Shown: positions 1-7,800 of the stretch, piece after piece
How positions within the stretch are numbered: the first letter of the stretch is position 1
Layout of the letters: each line of letters starts with the position of its first letter
NCBI RefSeq assembly: GCF_900142655.1
Contig: NZ_FRBQ01000009.1
Span: 98,817-162,816, forward strand
From: Phytopseudomonas punonensis
GTDB lineage: Bacteria > Pseudomonadota > Gammaproteobacteria > Pseudomonadales > Pseudomonadaceae
DNA length: 64,000 nt
Direction: 5' to 3'
Position numbers and translations under genes: made by a program
Notes under the pieces: generated by a model
Told to the model about the DNA's origin: nothing
Databases searched by the model: none
What the model saw: the letters and a program-made list of their open reading frames with translations, nothing else

Positions 1-1
1 G

Positions 2-607
2 TCGACGCTGTTCGACCTGCTGCTGCGTTTCTATGACCCGCTGCAGGGGCGCATCCTGATCGACGGCCTGCCGATCGAGCAGCTCGATCCACACGCGTTG
101 CGCGAGAATTTTGCCCTGGTCTCCCAGCACCCGGCACTGTTCTTCGGCAGCGTGGAAGACAACATCCGCTATGGCCGGCTGGATGCCAGCAGCGCCGAAG
201 TGGAGGCCGCGGCACGTGCAGCCCACGCCCACGAATTTATCGAGCGCCTGCCCCAGGGCTACCAGACTCATCTGGGTGATGCTGGTTTGGGGCTTTCAGG
301 CGGTCAGCGGCAGCGTCTGGCGATTGCCAGGGCGTTGCTGATGGATGCGCCGATCCTGCTGCTCGACGAAGCCACCAGCGCCCTGGATGCCGAGAGTGAG
401 CACCTGATCCAGCAAGCGCTACCCGAGCTGATGCGCGGGCGTACCACCCTGGTGATCGCCCACCGCCTGGCCACGGTGAAGAGCGCCGACCGTATCGCGG
501 TCTTCGATCAGGGGCAGTTGGTGGCACTCGGCAAACATGCAGAACTGGTAGCCAGCAATCCGCTGTATGCGCGGTTGGCCGAGCTGCAGTTCGTGGAGAA
601 AAGCTAA
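2..607 (+). CDS. ABC exporter, C-terminal ATPase half (5' end cut by window edge)
   Basis: The reading frame is already open at base 2 and ends at TAA 605-607, leaving 202 residues of the nucleotide-binding domain. Visible parts are the tail of the Walker A helix (STLFDLLLRF), the Q-loop (VSQHPALF), the ABC signature LSGGQRQR, Walker B with the catalytic Glu (ILLLDEATSALDA) and the H-loop His (VIAHRLATV). This order and the C-terminal position are typical of ABCB/MsbA-type exporters in which a transmembrane domain precedes the ATPase on one chain. The membrane part, the Walker A Lys and the start lie outside the window, so the substrate cannot be judged. ATP hydrolysis would occur on the cytoplasmic face of the inner membrane. 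Confidence 0.9.
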   Translation, partial: STLFDLLLRFYDPLQGRILIDGLPIEQLDPHALRENFALVSQHPALFFGSVEDNIRYGRLDASSAEVEAAARAAHAHEFIERLPQGYQTHLGDAGLGLSGGQRQRLAIARALLMDAPILLLDEATSALDAESEHLIQQALPELMRGRTTLVIAHRLATVKSADRIAVFDQGQLVALGKHAELVASNPLYARLAELQFVEKS

Positions 608-678
608 GGGTAGGGCGCCGGTATCGGCATTGGCTGTGTGGTGGGTCGGTGAAGCGTGACCCACGATCAGATCCATAT

Positions 679-747
679 TTGTGGGAGCGGGCGGGGACGC
701 CCAGTCCATGCCCGCGAATCAGTCGCGCGCATGGCGCGCTCCCACAA
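679..747. repeat. REP-type palindrome (Pseudomonas GTGGGAGCG family)
   Basis: TTGTGGGAGCG at 679-689 is the exact inverse of CGCTCCCACAA at 737-747, with further GC-rich pairing inside (CGGGC / GCCCG, GCGCGC). This is the common extragenic palindrome of Pseudomonas genomes. It sits between the convergent ends of the ABC exporter gene and folE, where it may also act as a transcription barrier. There is no U-tract, so it is not a standard intrinsic terminator. Confidence 0.75.
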
Positions 748-771
748 GGTTGGCTCTGCGGGCTGTTGGAC

Positions 772-1335
772 TCAGCCGTTGACCAGGCTCAGAAACTCGC
801 TGCGGGTCGCGGCGTTTTCGCGGAATTCACCGAGCATCACCGAGGTGACCATCGAGGAGTTCTGCTTCTCCACGCCGCGCATCATCATGCACATGTGCTT
901 GGCCTCGATGACCACCGCCACGCCCAGCGCACCGGTGACCTGCTGAACCGCTTCGGCGATCTGCCGGCTCAGGCTTTCCTGGATCTGCAGGCGGCGGGCA
1001 TACATGTCGACAATGCGCGCGACCTTGGACAGTCCCAGCACCTTGCCGTTGGGAATGTAGGCGACATGGGCCTTGCCGATAAAGGGCAGCAGGTGGTGCT
1101 CGCACAGCGAATACAGCTCGATATCCTTGACCACCACCATCTCACTGGCGTCGGAGCTAAACAGCGCGCCGTTGGTGACTTCTTCCAGGGTCTTCTGGTA
1201 GCCATTGCACAGGTACTGCATGGCCTTGGCGGCGCGCTTGGGCGTGTCGAGCAGGCCTTCGCGGGAAACGTCTTCGCCGAGCTGGCCGAGGATGGCGGTG
1301 TACTGCTGTTCGAGGGTGTTGCGGCTAGAGTCCAT
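772..1335 (-). CDS. folE: GTP cyclohydrolase I (type IA)
   Basis: The 187-residue product hydrolyses GTP to 7,8-dihydroneopterin triphosphate, the first step of tetrahydrofolate and queuosine-precursor synthesis, in the cytoplasm. Zinc ligands are visible as Cys78 and His81 in LYSLCEHHLLPF and Cys149 in CMMMRG, the signature of the zinc-dependent type. Length fits the short bacterial form. The frame is open further upstream, but the ATG at 1335 has a GGAAG Shine-Dalgarno and begins where homology should start. It lies downstream of gap on the same strand with 164 bp between, so it is probably transcribed independently or as a weak read-through unit. Confidence 0.95.
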   Translation of the reverse strand: MDSSRNTLEQQYTAILGQLGEDVSREGLLDTPKRAAKAMQYLCNGYQKTLEEVTNGALFSSDASEMVVVKDIELYSLCEHHLLPFIGKAHVAYIPNGKVLGLSKVARIVDMYARRLQIQESLSRQIAEAVQQVTGALGVAVVIEAKHMCMMMRGVEKQNSSMVTSVMLGEFRENAATRSEFLSLVNG

Positions 1336-1499
1336 GCGGCTTCCAGTGGTTTGCGGATATCGATTAGCGGCTGTCTGGCCCCGATGCTGGCGCGCTGGGC
1401 GCGGCATCGGGTCAAAGCGGGCGGCAATTGTAATCCGCTCGCAGCGATTTACCGAGCCTTTATGCCACTCGGTGCATCGCTGCGCTGGTTGGCGCTGGC

Positions 1500-2501
1500 T
1501 TATTTGGCGGCGTGAGCGGCCAGGCAGGTGTCGAGCATGCGGTTGGAGAAACCCCATTCGTTGTCGTACCAGGCCAGCACTTTCACCAGTCGACCGTTTA
1601 CCTTGGTGTGGTTGGCGTCGAAGATCGACGACAGCGGGTTGTGGTTGAAGTCGCACGACACCAGCGGCAGCGTGTTGTAGCCCAGTACCGGGGATTTCTC
1701 CGCAGCGGCTTTCAGCAGGGCGTTGACTTCCTCGACGCTGGTGTCGCGCTGCACCTGAATGGTCAGGTCGACCAGCGACACGTTGATCACCGGCACGCGC
1801 ACCGCCATGCCGGTCAGCCGGCCGGCCAGCTCCGGCAGCACCAGGCCGACCGCTTCGGCGGCGCCGGTCTTGGTGGGGATCATCGACTGGGTGGCCGAGC
1901 GCGCCCGGAAGGGGTCGCTGTGGTAGACGTCGGAGAGGTTCTGGTCGTTGGTGTAGGCGTGGATGGTGGTCATCAGCCCGCTTTCGATGCCCAGCTCGCG
2001 CTGCAGCACCTGGGCGACCGGCGCCAGGCAGTTGGTGGTGCAGGAAGCGTTGGAGATGATCTGCTGGTCTGCGCGCAGGCTGCCTTCGTTGACGCCGTAG
2101 ACGATGGTCGCATCCGCACCCTTGGCCGGTGCCGAGATAATCACCTTGCGCGCGCCAGCGCTCAGGTGAGCAGCCGCCTTGTCGCGTTCGGTGAACAGGC
2201 CGGTGCACTCGAACACCACGTCGACGTCCAGGTCCTTCCACGGCAGGTCGGCAGGATTACGGATCGCGCTGACCGCGATGCGGTCACCATTGATAAGCAG
2301 GTTCTGGCCATCGACCTCGACGGCGGCGTCGAAAATGCCGTGTACGCTGTCGTACTTGAGCAGATGAGCGTTGATGGCGCTGTCGCCCAGGTCGTTGATG
2401 GCGACGACTTGCAGTTTTTCGCGGTAGTTCTGGGTATAGAGTGCCCGGAGCACGTTACGGCCGATGCGGCCGAAACCATTGATGGCAATTCGCAATGTCA
2501 T
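1500..2501 (-). CDS. gapA: glyceraldehyde-3-phosphate dehydrogenase, type I
   Basis: This is a 333-residue NAD-binding GAPDH that oxidises glyceraldehyde 3-phosphate to 1,3-bisphosphoglycerate. The N-terminal Rossmann motif INGFGRIGRNVLRA is at residues 7-20. The catalytic Cys154 lies in SNASCTTNC, and the catalytic His is in TTIHAYTNDQ near residue 181. Length is normal. The ATG at 2501 follows an AAGGA ribosome site. It is divergent from edd and shares with it a short promoter region containing a HexR-like operator, matching the Pseudomonas arrangement in which gap belongs to the glucose regulon and consumes the glyceraldehyde 3-phosphate made by Eda. Confidence 0.97.
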   Translation of the reverse strand: MTLRIAINGFGRIGRNVLRALYTQNYREKLQVVAINDLGDSAINAHLLKYDSVHGIFDAAVEVDGQNLLINGDRIAVSAIRNPADLPWKDLDVDVVFECTGLFTERDKAAAHLSAGARKVIISAPAKGADATIVYGVNEGSLRADQQIISNASCTTNCLAPVAQVLQRELGIESGLMTTIHAYTNDQNLSDVYHSDPFRARSATQSMIPTKTGAAEAVGLVLPELAGRLTGMAVRVPVINVSLVDLTIQVQRDTSVEEVNALLKAAAEKSPVLGYNTLPLVSCDFNHNPLSSIFDANHTKVNGRLVKVLAWYDNEWGFSNRMLDTCLAAHAAK

Positions 2502-2518
2502 GAGCGTCGATCCTTATA

Positions 2519-2537
2519 TGTTGTTTTAAAAACAAGA
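2519..2537. promoter_or_regulatory. HexR operator in the gap/edd divergent promoter
   Basis: TGTTGT TTTAAAA ACAAGA contains a TTGT-N7-ACAA inverted repeat (2521-2535), the form known for the RpiR-family repressor HexR in Pseudomonas. It lies 18 bases from the gap start codon. A related site lies between hexR and zwf. HexR is known to be released by 2-keto-3-deoxy-6-phosphogluconate. The site is seen directly; binding here is inferred. Confidence 0.8.
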
Positions 2538-2632
2538 TTATTCTCATGAAAGTAGAAATCAAGCGTTTTAGCTGTCAATATTTTGATAAAAATACAATTC
2601 GAAGTGCTACCTGTTAGCCCGGAGTCGACACC

Positions 2633-4462
2633 ATGCATCCCCGCATCCTCGAGGTAACCGACCGCCTGATCGCCCGCAGCCGCGCCACCCGCGAGCGCTA
2701 CCTGGCGCAAATGGCCGCCGCCGACAGCCAGGGCCCGCACCGCGGCGCACTGCAATGTGCCAACTTCGCCCACGGTGTAGCCGGTTGTGGTTCTGCCGAA
2801 GACAAACAGCGCCTGCGCCTGATGAACGAAGCCAACGTCGGCATCGTCACCGCCTACAACGATATGCTTTCCGCGCACCAGCCTTATGAACACTACCCGG
2901 AACTGATCAAGCAGGCATTGCGCCAGGTCGGTTCGGTGGGCCAGGTGGCCGGCGGTGTGCCGGCGATGTGTGACGGTGTGACCCAGGGCGAGCCGGGCAT
3001 GGAACTGAGCCTGGCCAGCCGCGAAGTGATCGCCATGTCCACGGCCGTGGCGCTGTCGCACAACATGTTCGATGCGGCGATGCTGCTGGGCATCTGCGAC
3101 AAGATCGTGCCGGGGCTGATGATCGGCGCGCTGCGCTTCGGCCACCTGCCGATGATCTTCGTGCCGGGCGGGCCGATGCCCTCGGGCATTCCCAACAAGG
3201 AAAAGGCCGAGGTTCGCCAGCTCTACGCCGAGGGCAAGGCGACCCGCGAGCAGCTGCTCGAGTCGGAGATGAAGTCCTACCACAGCCCGGGCACCTGCAC
3301 CTTTTACGGCACTGCCAACACCAATCAGGTGGTGATGGAAATCATGGGCCTGCACCTGCCGGGCTCGTCCTTCGTCAACCCGTACACGCAGCTGCGTGAC
3401 GCGCTGACCGCTGAGGCGGCCCACCAGGTGGTGCGCCTGACGCGTCAGGGCGGCGAATACACGCCGCTGTGCCGGATCATCGACGAGAAGGCCATCGTCA
3501 ATTCCGTGGTGGCCCTCAACGCCACCGGCGGCTCGACCAACCACACGCTGCACATTCCGGCCTTCGCCCGGGCTGCCGGCATCCAGCTGACCTGGCAGGA
3601 CATGGCCGACCTGTCTGCCGTCACCCCGACGCTGGCCAAGGTCTACCCCAATGGCCAGGCCGACGTGAACCACTTCCATGCCTGCGGTGGCGTGCCGTTC
3701 ATGGTGCGCACGCTGCTCGAAGCTGGCCTGCTGCACGAGGACGTCTACACCGTCGCCGGTCACGGGCTGTCGCGCTACACCCAGGAGCCGTTCCTCGATG
3801 GCGAGCGGCTGGTCTGGCGCCAGGGCCCGGAGCAGAGCCTGGATCGCAACATCCTGCGCAGCGTGCCGGAAGCCTTCTCGCCCGAAGGCGGTCTGCGGGT
3901 ACTGACCGGCAATCTCGGTAATGGCGTGGCCAAGGTTTCGGCGGTAGCGCCGGAGCATCAGGTGGTCGAGGCGCCGGCACGGGTGTTCGAAACCCAGGTC
4001 GATCTGGCCGAAGCCTTCAAGGCCGGCGAGCTGGAGCGCGACTTCGTCGCCGTGGTGCGTTTCCAAGGGCCGAAGGCCAATGGCATGCCGGAGCTGCACA
4101 AACTCACGCCGTACCTGGGCATCCTCCAGGATCGCGGCTTCAAGGTGGCGTTGGTTACCGATGGGCGCATGTCCGGCGCGTCGGGCAAGGTGCCAGCGGC
4201 CATTCACGTCAGCCCCGAGGCCTGGGATGGCGGGCCGCTGGCGCGGGTGCGCGACGGTGACCTGATCCGCGTCGATGGCGTGACCGGGCATTTGCAGGTG
4301 CTGGTCGACGACATCGCCTGGAACGCCCGCGAGATCGCGCCGCGCCCGCAAGGCACTGGCGTCGGTTGTGGCCGTGAGCTGTTCGCCTTCATGCGCGCCG
4401 CCTTCAGCCCTGCGGAAGAGGGCGCCAGTGCTTTTACCGCCGAACTGGATTCGCTGCGATGA
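2633..4462 (+). CDS. edd: phosphogluconate dehydratase
   Basis: The 609-residue enzyme of the IlvD/Edd family dehydrates 6-phosphogluconate to 2-keto-3-deoxy-6-phosphogluconate, the committed Entner-Doudoroff step. Full family length is present. Cysteines likely to hold the Fe-S cluster are seen in NFAHGVAGCGS, in GICDKIVPG and in HACGGVPFM. The family C-terminal signature GRMSGASGKVPAAIH is near residue 510. The start ATG has a CGGAG ribosome site 9 bases upstream. The last four bases overlap the glk start (ATGA), so the two are translationally coupled. Transcription should start in the HexR-controlled divergent promoter shared with gap. Confidence 0.97.
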   Translation: MHPRILEVTDRLIARSRATRERYLAQMAAADSQGPHRGALQCANFAHGVAGCGSAEDKQRLRLMNEANVGIVTAYNDMLSAHQPYEHYPELIKQALRQVGSVGQVAGGVPAMCDGVTQGEPGMELSLASREVIAMSTAVALSHNMFDAAMLLGICDKIVPGLMIGALRFGHLPMIFVPGGPMPSGIPNKEKAEVRQLYAEGKATREQLLESEMKSYHSPGTCTFYGTANTNQVVMEIMGLHLPGSSFVNPYTQLRDALTAEAAHQVVRLTRQGGEYTPLCRIIDEKAIVNSVVALNATGGSTNHTLHIPAFARAAGIQLTWQDMADLSAVTPTLAKVYPNGQADVNHFHACGGVPFMVRTLLEAGLLHEDVYTVAGHGLSRYTQEPFLDGERLVWRQGPEQSLDRNILRSVPEAFSPEGGLRVLTGNLGNGVAKVSAVAPEHQVVEAPARVFETQVDLAEAFKAGELERDFVAVVRFQGPKANGMPELHKLTPYLGILQDRGFKVALVTDGRMSGASGKVPAAIHVSPEAWDGGPLARVRDGDLIRVDGVTGHLQVLVDDIAWNAREIAPRPQGTGVGCGRELFAFMRAAFSPAEEGASAFTAELDSLR

Positions 4463-5424
4463 GCCTGGCGCTGGTTGGCGACATCGGTGGCACCAATGCG
4501 CGGTTTGCTCTGTGGCGTGATGGCGGCCTGCAGTCGGTCCGGGTGTCGGCGACAGCCGATCACGCCACCGTCGAGCAGGCCATCGCCGCTTACCTGGCTG
4601 CCGAAGGTTTGGCGCTCGGCGACGTAGCGACCATCTGCCTGGCCTGTGCCGGGCCGGTGGAGATTGACCCGTTCCGCTTTACCAACAATGCCTGGCGCAT
4701 CGATCGCAAGGCTTTCTGTGCCGAGTTGCAGGTGCGCGAGCTGCTGCTGATCAACGATTTTTCCGCCATGGCCCTGGGCATGACCTGTCTGCAGGACGAT
4801 GAATACATCACTGTCTGCCCGGGCGTGGCGCAGCCGGGGCGCCCGGCGGTGGTGATCGGTGCCGGCACCGGTCTGGGCGTCGGTACCTTGCTGAGCCTGC
4901 CCGATGGCAGCTGGCATGCCTTGCCGGGTGAGGGCGGCCACGTCGACCTGCCAGTGGGCAGCAACCGCGAGGCGTTGATCTGGCAGGCGCTGCATCGCCA
5001 GCTCGGGCACGTCAGCGCCGAGGCCGGTGCGCTCAGTGGCAATGGGCTTCTGGCGCTGTACCGCGCCACCTGCGCGGTGGATGGCCAGCCGGCTTCTTTG
5101 CAGAGCGCGGCCCAGGTCACCCGTGCGGCGCTTGAGGGGGAACCGTTGGCGGTCAACGTGCTGGAGCTGTTCTGCTGCTTGCTTGGTCGGGTCGCCGGCA
5201 ACAACGTGCTAACGGTGGGGGGGCGCGGCGGGGTGTATATCGCCGGTGGTATGGTGCCGCGCTTCGCCGACTTCTTCATGGCCAGTGGCTTCTCGCGTAG
5301 CCTGCGCGACAAGGGCTGCATGAGTGATTACTTCGACGGCCTGCCGGTATGGCTGGTGACTGCACCGTACCCCGGCCTGGTCGGCGCGGGCGTGGCCGTG
5401 GAGCAGCATCTGCAGAGGAACTAG
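4459..5424 (+). CDS. glk: glucokinase
   Basis: The 321-residue ATP-dependent glucokinase converts internal glucose to glucose 6-phosphate. The N-terminal phosphate-binding motif GDIGGTNARFAL (residues 7-18) and the later GAGTGLGVG loop identify the bacterial glucokinase (E. coli type) rather than the ROK repressor-like group, because the ROK zinc-binding cysteine motif is absent. GEGGHVDLPV corresponds to the sugar-binding segment. The start overlaps the edd stop by four bases. It is followed after 50 bp by gltR, suggesting one edd-glk-gltR-gtrS transcription unit. Confidence 0.96.
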   Translation: MSLALVGDIGGTNARFALWRDGGLQSVRVSATADHATVEQAIAAYLAAEGLALGDVATICLACAGPVEIDPFRFTNNAWRIDRKAFCAELQVRELLLINDFSAMALGMTCLQDDEYITVCPGVAQPGRPAVVIGAGTGLGVGTLLSLPDGSWHALPGEGGHVDLPVGSNREALIWQALHRQLGHVSAEAGALSGNGLLALYRATCAVDGQPASLQSAAQVTRAALEGEPLAVNVLELFCCLLGRVAGNNVLTVGGRGGVYIAGGMVPRFADFFMASGFSRSLRDKGCMSDYFDGLPVWLVTAPYPGLVGAGVAVEQHLQRN

Positions 5425-5452
5425 CCCGCCAATAACCGTGTCTAGCATCGCC

Positions 5453-5466
5453 AATAACAACAAGGA
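5453..5466 (+). promoter_or_regulatory. candidate Crc/Hfq A-rich motif overlapping the gltR ribosome site
   Basis: AATAACAACAAGGA fits the AAnAAnAA pattern recognised by Hfq with Crc in Pseudomonas catabolite repression. It runs into the AAGGA Shine-Dalgarno of gltR, where binding would block translation. Similar motifs precede the epimerase gene, gtsA, oprB, eda and exaC. Confidence 0.5.
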
Positions 5467-5474
5467 TTAACGAT

Positions 5475-6209
5475 GTGAGCCCAACCGGAAAATCGATCTT
5501 GCTGGTCGATGACGATCAGGATATTCGTGAACTGCTGCAAACCTACCTCGGCCGTGCCGGCCTGCAGGTACGTGCCGTGGCCGATGGCGTCGGGTTTCGC
5601 GAGGCGCTGTGCGAGGGCGGTGCGGACCTGGTGATTCTCGACGTGATGTTGCCCGACGAGGACGGCTTCAGCCTGTGCCGATGGACGCGCGGGCACCAGC
5701 GCTTCGCCCAGGTGCCGATCATCATGCTCACCGCCAGCTCCGACGAGGCCGACCGGGTCATCGGCCTGGAGCTCGGCGCCGACGATTACCTTGGCAAGCC
5801 GTTCAGCCCGCGCGAGCTGCTGGCGCGTATCAAGGCGTTGCTGCGCCGGGTGAATTTCGCCCAGGAGCGTGGCGCCGAGGTGCTGGCCTTCGATGACTGG
5901 CGCCTTGACATGGTCAGCCATCGGCTGTTCCACCTGGACGGTGAAGAAGTGCTGCTGTCGGGTGCCGACTTCGCGCTGCTCAAGCTGTTTCTCGATCACC
6001 CGCAGCAGATCCTCGACCGCGACACTATCGGCAATGCCACCCGTGGGCGCGAAATGATGCCGCTGGAGCGCATCGTTGACATGGCGGTGAGTCGCCTGCG
6101 TCAGCGTTTGCGTGACACCAGCAAGCCGCCACGGCTGATCCGCACCGTGCGTGGCAGCGGCTACCAACTGGCCGCCGCAGTGACCGCCCGGGCTGGCAAT
6201 GCGCGCTGA
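5475..6209 (+). CDS. gltR: glucose-responsive response regulator GltR (OmpR family)
   Basis: The 244-residue DNA-binding response regulator has a receiver domain at about residues 6-120, with acidic pocket Asp12/Asp13, phospho-acceptor Asp56 in VILDVMLPDEDG and Lys108 in GKPFSPREL. A winged-helix output domain covers about 145-235 and ends RTVRGSGYQLA. The start is GTG at 5475, preceded by AAGGA; the ATG two bases before it is out of frame and runs straight into TGA. It overlaps gtrS by 11 bases. Pseudomonas GltR with GtrS controls the gts importer and the glucose porin, both encoded just downstream. Confidence 0.93.
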   Translation: MSPTGKSILLVDDDQDIRELLQTYLGRAGLQVRAVADGVGFREALCEGGADLVILDVMLPDEDGFSLCRWTRGHQRFAQVPIIMLTASSDEADRVIGLELGADDYLGKPFSPRELLARIKALLRRVNFAQERGAEVLAFDDWRLDMVSHRLFHLDGEEVLLSGADFALLKLFLDHPQQILDRDTIGNATRGREMMPLERIVDMAVSRLRQRLRDTSKPPRLIRTVRGSGYQLAAAVTARAGNAR

Positions 6210-7656
6210 CTGGCGTCGGCTGGTGCCGATTCCACGCTCGTTGCTGGGCCGCATGTTATTGCTGACGTTGCTGGCCGTGCTGGCCGCGCAGACACTGTCC
6301 AGCGCCATCTGGCTGTCGCAGTTGCGCGCCACCCAGCTTGAAGGACTGGTAACCGCAGCGCGCAGCCTGGCCCATTCGATGTCGGCCAGCGTGCGTTATT
6401 TCCGCTCGCTGCCGGTGGCCTACCGGCCCATGGTGCTCGACCAGTTGCGCAGCATGGGCGGCACCCGTTTCGTGGTCAGCCTCAACGACCGACCGCTGTC
6501 GATGCAGCTGTTGCCCGACACGCCGCGCAAGCTGGCGGTGACCGAGGCGGTAAGCGACGTGCTGCGCGCGTCCCTCGGCAAGAGTGCGGATATTTCCGTG
6601 ACCTTCGTCAGCCCGGACGACCTGCGTATCTTCAATGGCGGCCTGAAGCTCGATGAGCTGCCGCGCTCCTGGGCGCATTACGCCCTGACCCTGGAGCCGG
6701 TCAATCCGCCGGTGCTGGTCACCCAGATCCAGCTGGCGCCCGGCGAGTGGCTGTATATCGCCTCCTTGCTGCCCGAACCCTATACCAGCCTTGAGGAGCC
6801 GGTGCTGCCGACCCAGCAGCTGTGGTTCATCCTGCTCAGCAGCGGTTTTCTGCTCCTGTTCATCGGCATTCTGGTGCGTTGGCAGAGCCGGCCGCTCAAG
6901 CGCCTGGCGCGGGCTGCGCGGCATATGTCGCTGGGCGCCGATATCGAGCCGGTGGTGGAGGGCGGTGGGCGCGAAGTGGTCGAGGTGGCGCGCGCCTTCA
7001 ACGCCATGCGCGAGCGTATCAGCCGCTACCTGACCGAGCGCGCCCAGCTGTTCAGCGCCATTTCCCACGACCTGCGCACGCCAATCACGCGGCTGCGCCT
7101 GCGCGTCGAGCTTCTCGACGACGAGAAGCTGCAAACCAAATTCGGCCGCGATCTCGACGAGCTGGAGTTGCTGGTCAAAGGTGCTCTGCAGTGCGTGAAG
7201 GACACCGACATCCACGAGAACATCGAATCGGTGGACCTCAACCACTTGTTGCATTGCCTGGTCGAGCCGTACCTGGCATCGGCGGGCAACGGCCGCGTGA
7301 CCCTGCAAGGCGAGGCCCGCGCGGCTTATCTCGGCAAGCCACTGGCGCTGCGACGCTGCATCGGTAACCTGATCGACAATGCGCTCAAGTACGGGCACCG
7401 CGCCCATCTGCATGTCGACGATAACGATGAGGCCTACGTGCTGCGTGTCGACGACGAGGGACCTGGCGTGCCCGAGCAGCGCCTCGAGCAGGTATTCGAG
7501 CCGCACTTTCGCCTGGCTGGGCAGCAGCAGGGCTACGGCCTGGGCCTGGGTATCGCGCGCAACATTGCCCACAGCCATGGCGGCGAGGTGACCCTGCAGA
7601 ACCTGCGTGAAGGTGGCCTGCGGGTGACGCTGTGCCTGCCACGGATAGCGGATTGA
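6199..7656 (+). CDS. gtrS: sensor histidine kinase GtrS
   Basis: The 485-residue membrane kinase has a first transmembrane helix at about residues 19-40, a periplasmic sensor domain at about 41-205 and a second helix at about 207-227. A HAMP linker follows, then the phospho-acceptor His290 in SAISHDLRTPITRLR. The ATPase has an N-box (NLIDNALKYG), DEGPGVP and GYGLGLGIAR. The Pseudomonas orthologue senses 2-ketogluconate or 6-phosphogluconate-type ligands in its periplasmic domain and phosphorylates GltR. The 11-base overlap with gltR indicates coupled synthesis of the pair. Confidence 0.93.
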   Translation: MRADWRRLVPIPRSLLGRMLLLTLLAVLAAQTLSSAIWLSQLRATQLEGLVTAARSLAHSMSASVRYFRSLPVAYRPMVLDQLRSMGGTRFVVSLNDRPLSMQLLPDTPRKLAVTEAVSDVLRASLGKSADISVTFVSPDDLRIFNGGLKLDELPRSWAHYALTLEPVNPPVLVTQIQLAPGEWLYIASLLPEPYTSLEEPVLPTQQLWFILLSSGFLLLFIGILVRWQSRPLKRLARAARHMSLGADIEPVVEGGGREVVEVARAFNAMRERISRYLTERAQLFSAISHDLRTPITRLRLRVELLDDEKLQTKFGRDLDELELLVKGALQCVKDTDIHENIESVDLNHLLHCLVEPYLASAGNGRVTLQGEARAAYLGKPLALRRCIGNLIDNALKYGHRAHLHVDDNDEAYVLRVDDEGPGVPEQRLEQVFEPHFRLAGQQQGYGLGLGIARNIAHSHGGEVTLQNLREGGLRVTLCLPRIAD

Positions 7657-7657
7657 A

Positions 7658-7696
7658 TGTCACCGCCTGGTGACAAAGCCGCAAGCCTTCGTTACC
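7658..7696. promoter_or_regulatory. palindrome plus repeated motif upstream of the epimerase gene
   Basis: TGTCACC-GCCT-GGTGACA (7658-7675) is a perfect 7-bp inverted repeat right after the gtrS stop. Its right arm GGTGACA is followed 11 bases later by CTTCGTTACC (7687-7696). The same two blocks with the same 11-base spacing occur before gtsA. This suggests a common regulator, most simply GltR. Confidence 0.55.
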
Positions 7697-7789
7697 TGGG
7701 CCGCCTCGCTGGGCCAGTAGACTCGGCTCGAACGACAGCCCACGAGCCGGCCGGGCAGATTGCCCCTGGATGCCGGCTGGTTTGCATGG

Positions 7790-7800
7790 AATAACAATAA
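7790..7800 (+). promoter_or_regulatory. candidate Crc/Hfq motif before the epimerase gene
   Basis: AATAACAATAA directly abuts and overlaps the ATG at 7800, fitting the AAnAAnAA pattern. A GGAA sequence just before it is the only ribosome-site candidate, so binding would compete with initiation. Confidence 0.45.

Noticed and set aside
772..2241. Single long minus-strand frame spanning folE and part of gap
   Set aside because: Only its last 187 codons are folE; the front is out of frame with gap and lacks coding character.
2498..4351. 617-codon open frame on the minus strand opposite edd
   Set aside because: GC-rich third positions of edd leave the antisense frame open; composition is His/Gln/Arg rich and there is no family or ribosome site.
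6256..7578. 440-codon minus-strand frame opposite gtrS
   Set aside because: Mirror of a strong histidine kinase gene with complete motifs; no domain in the antisense product.
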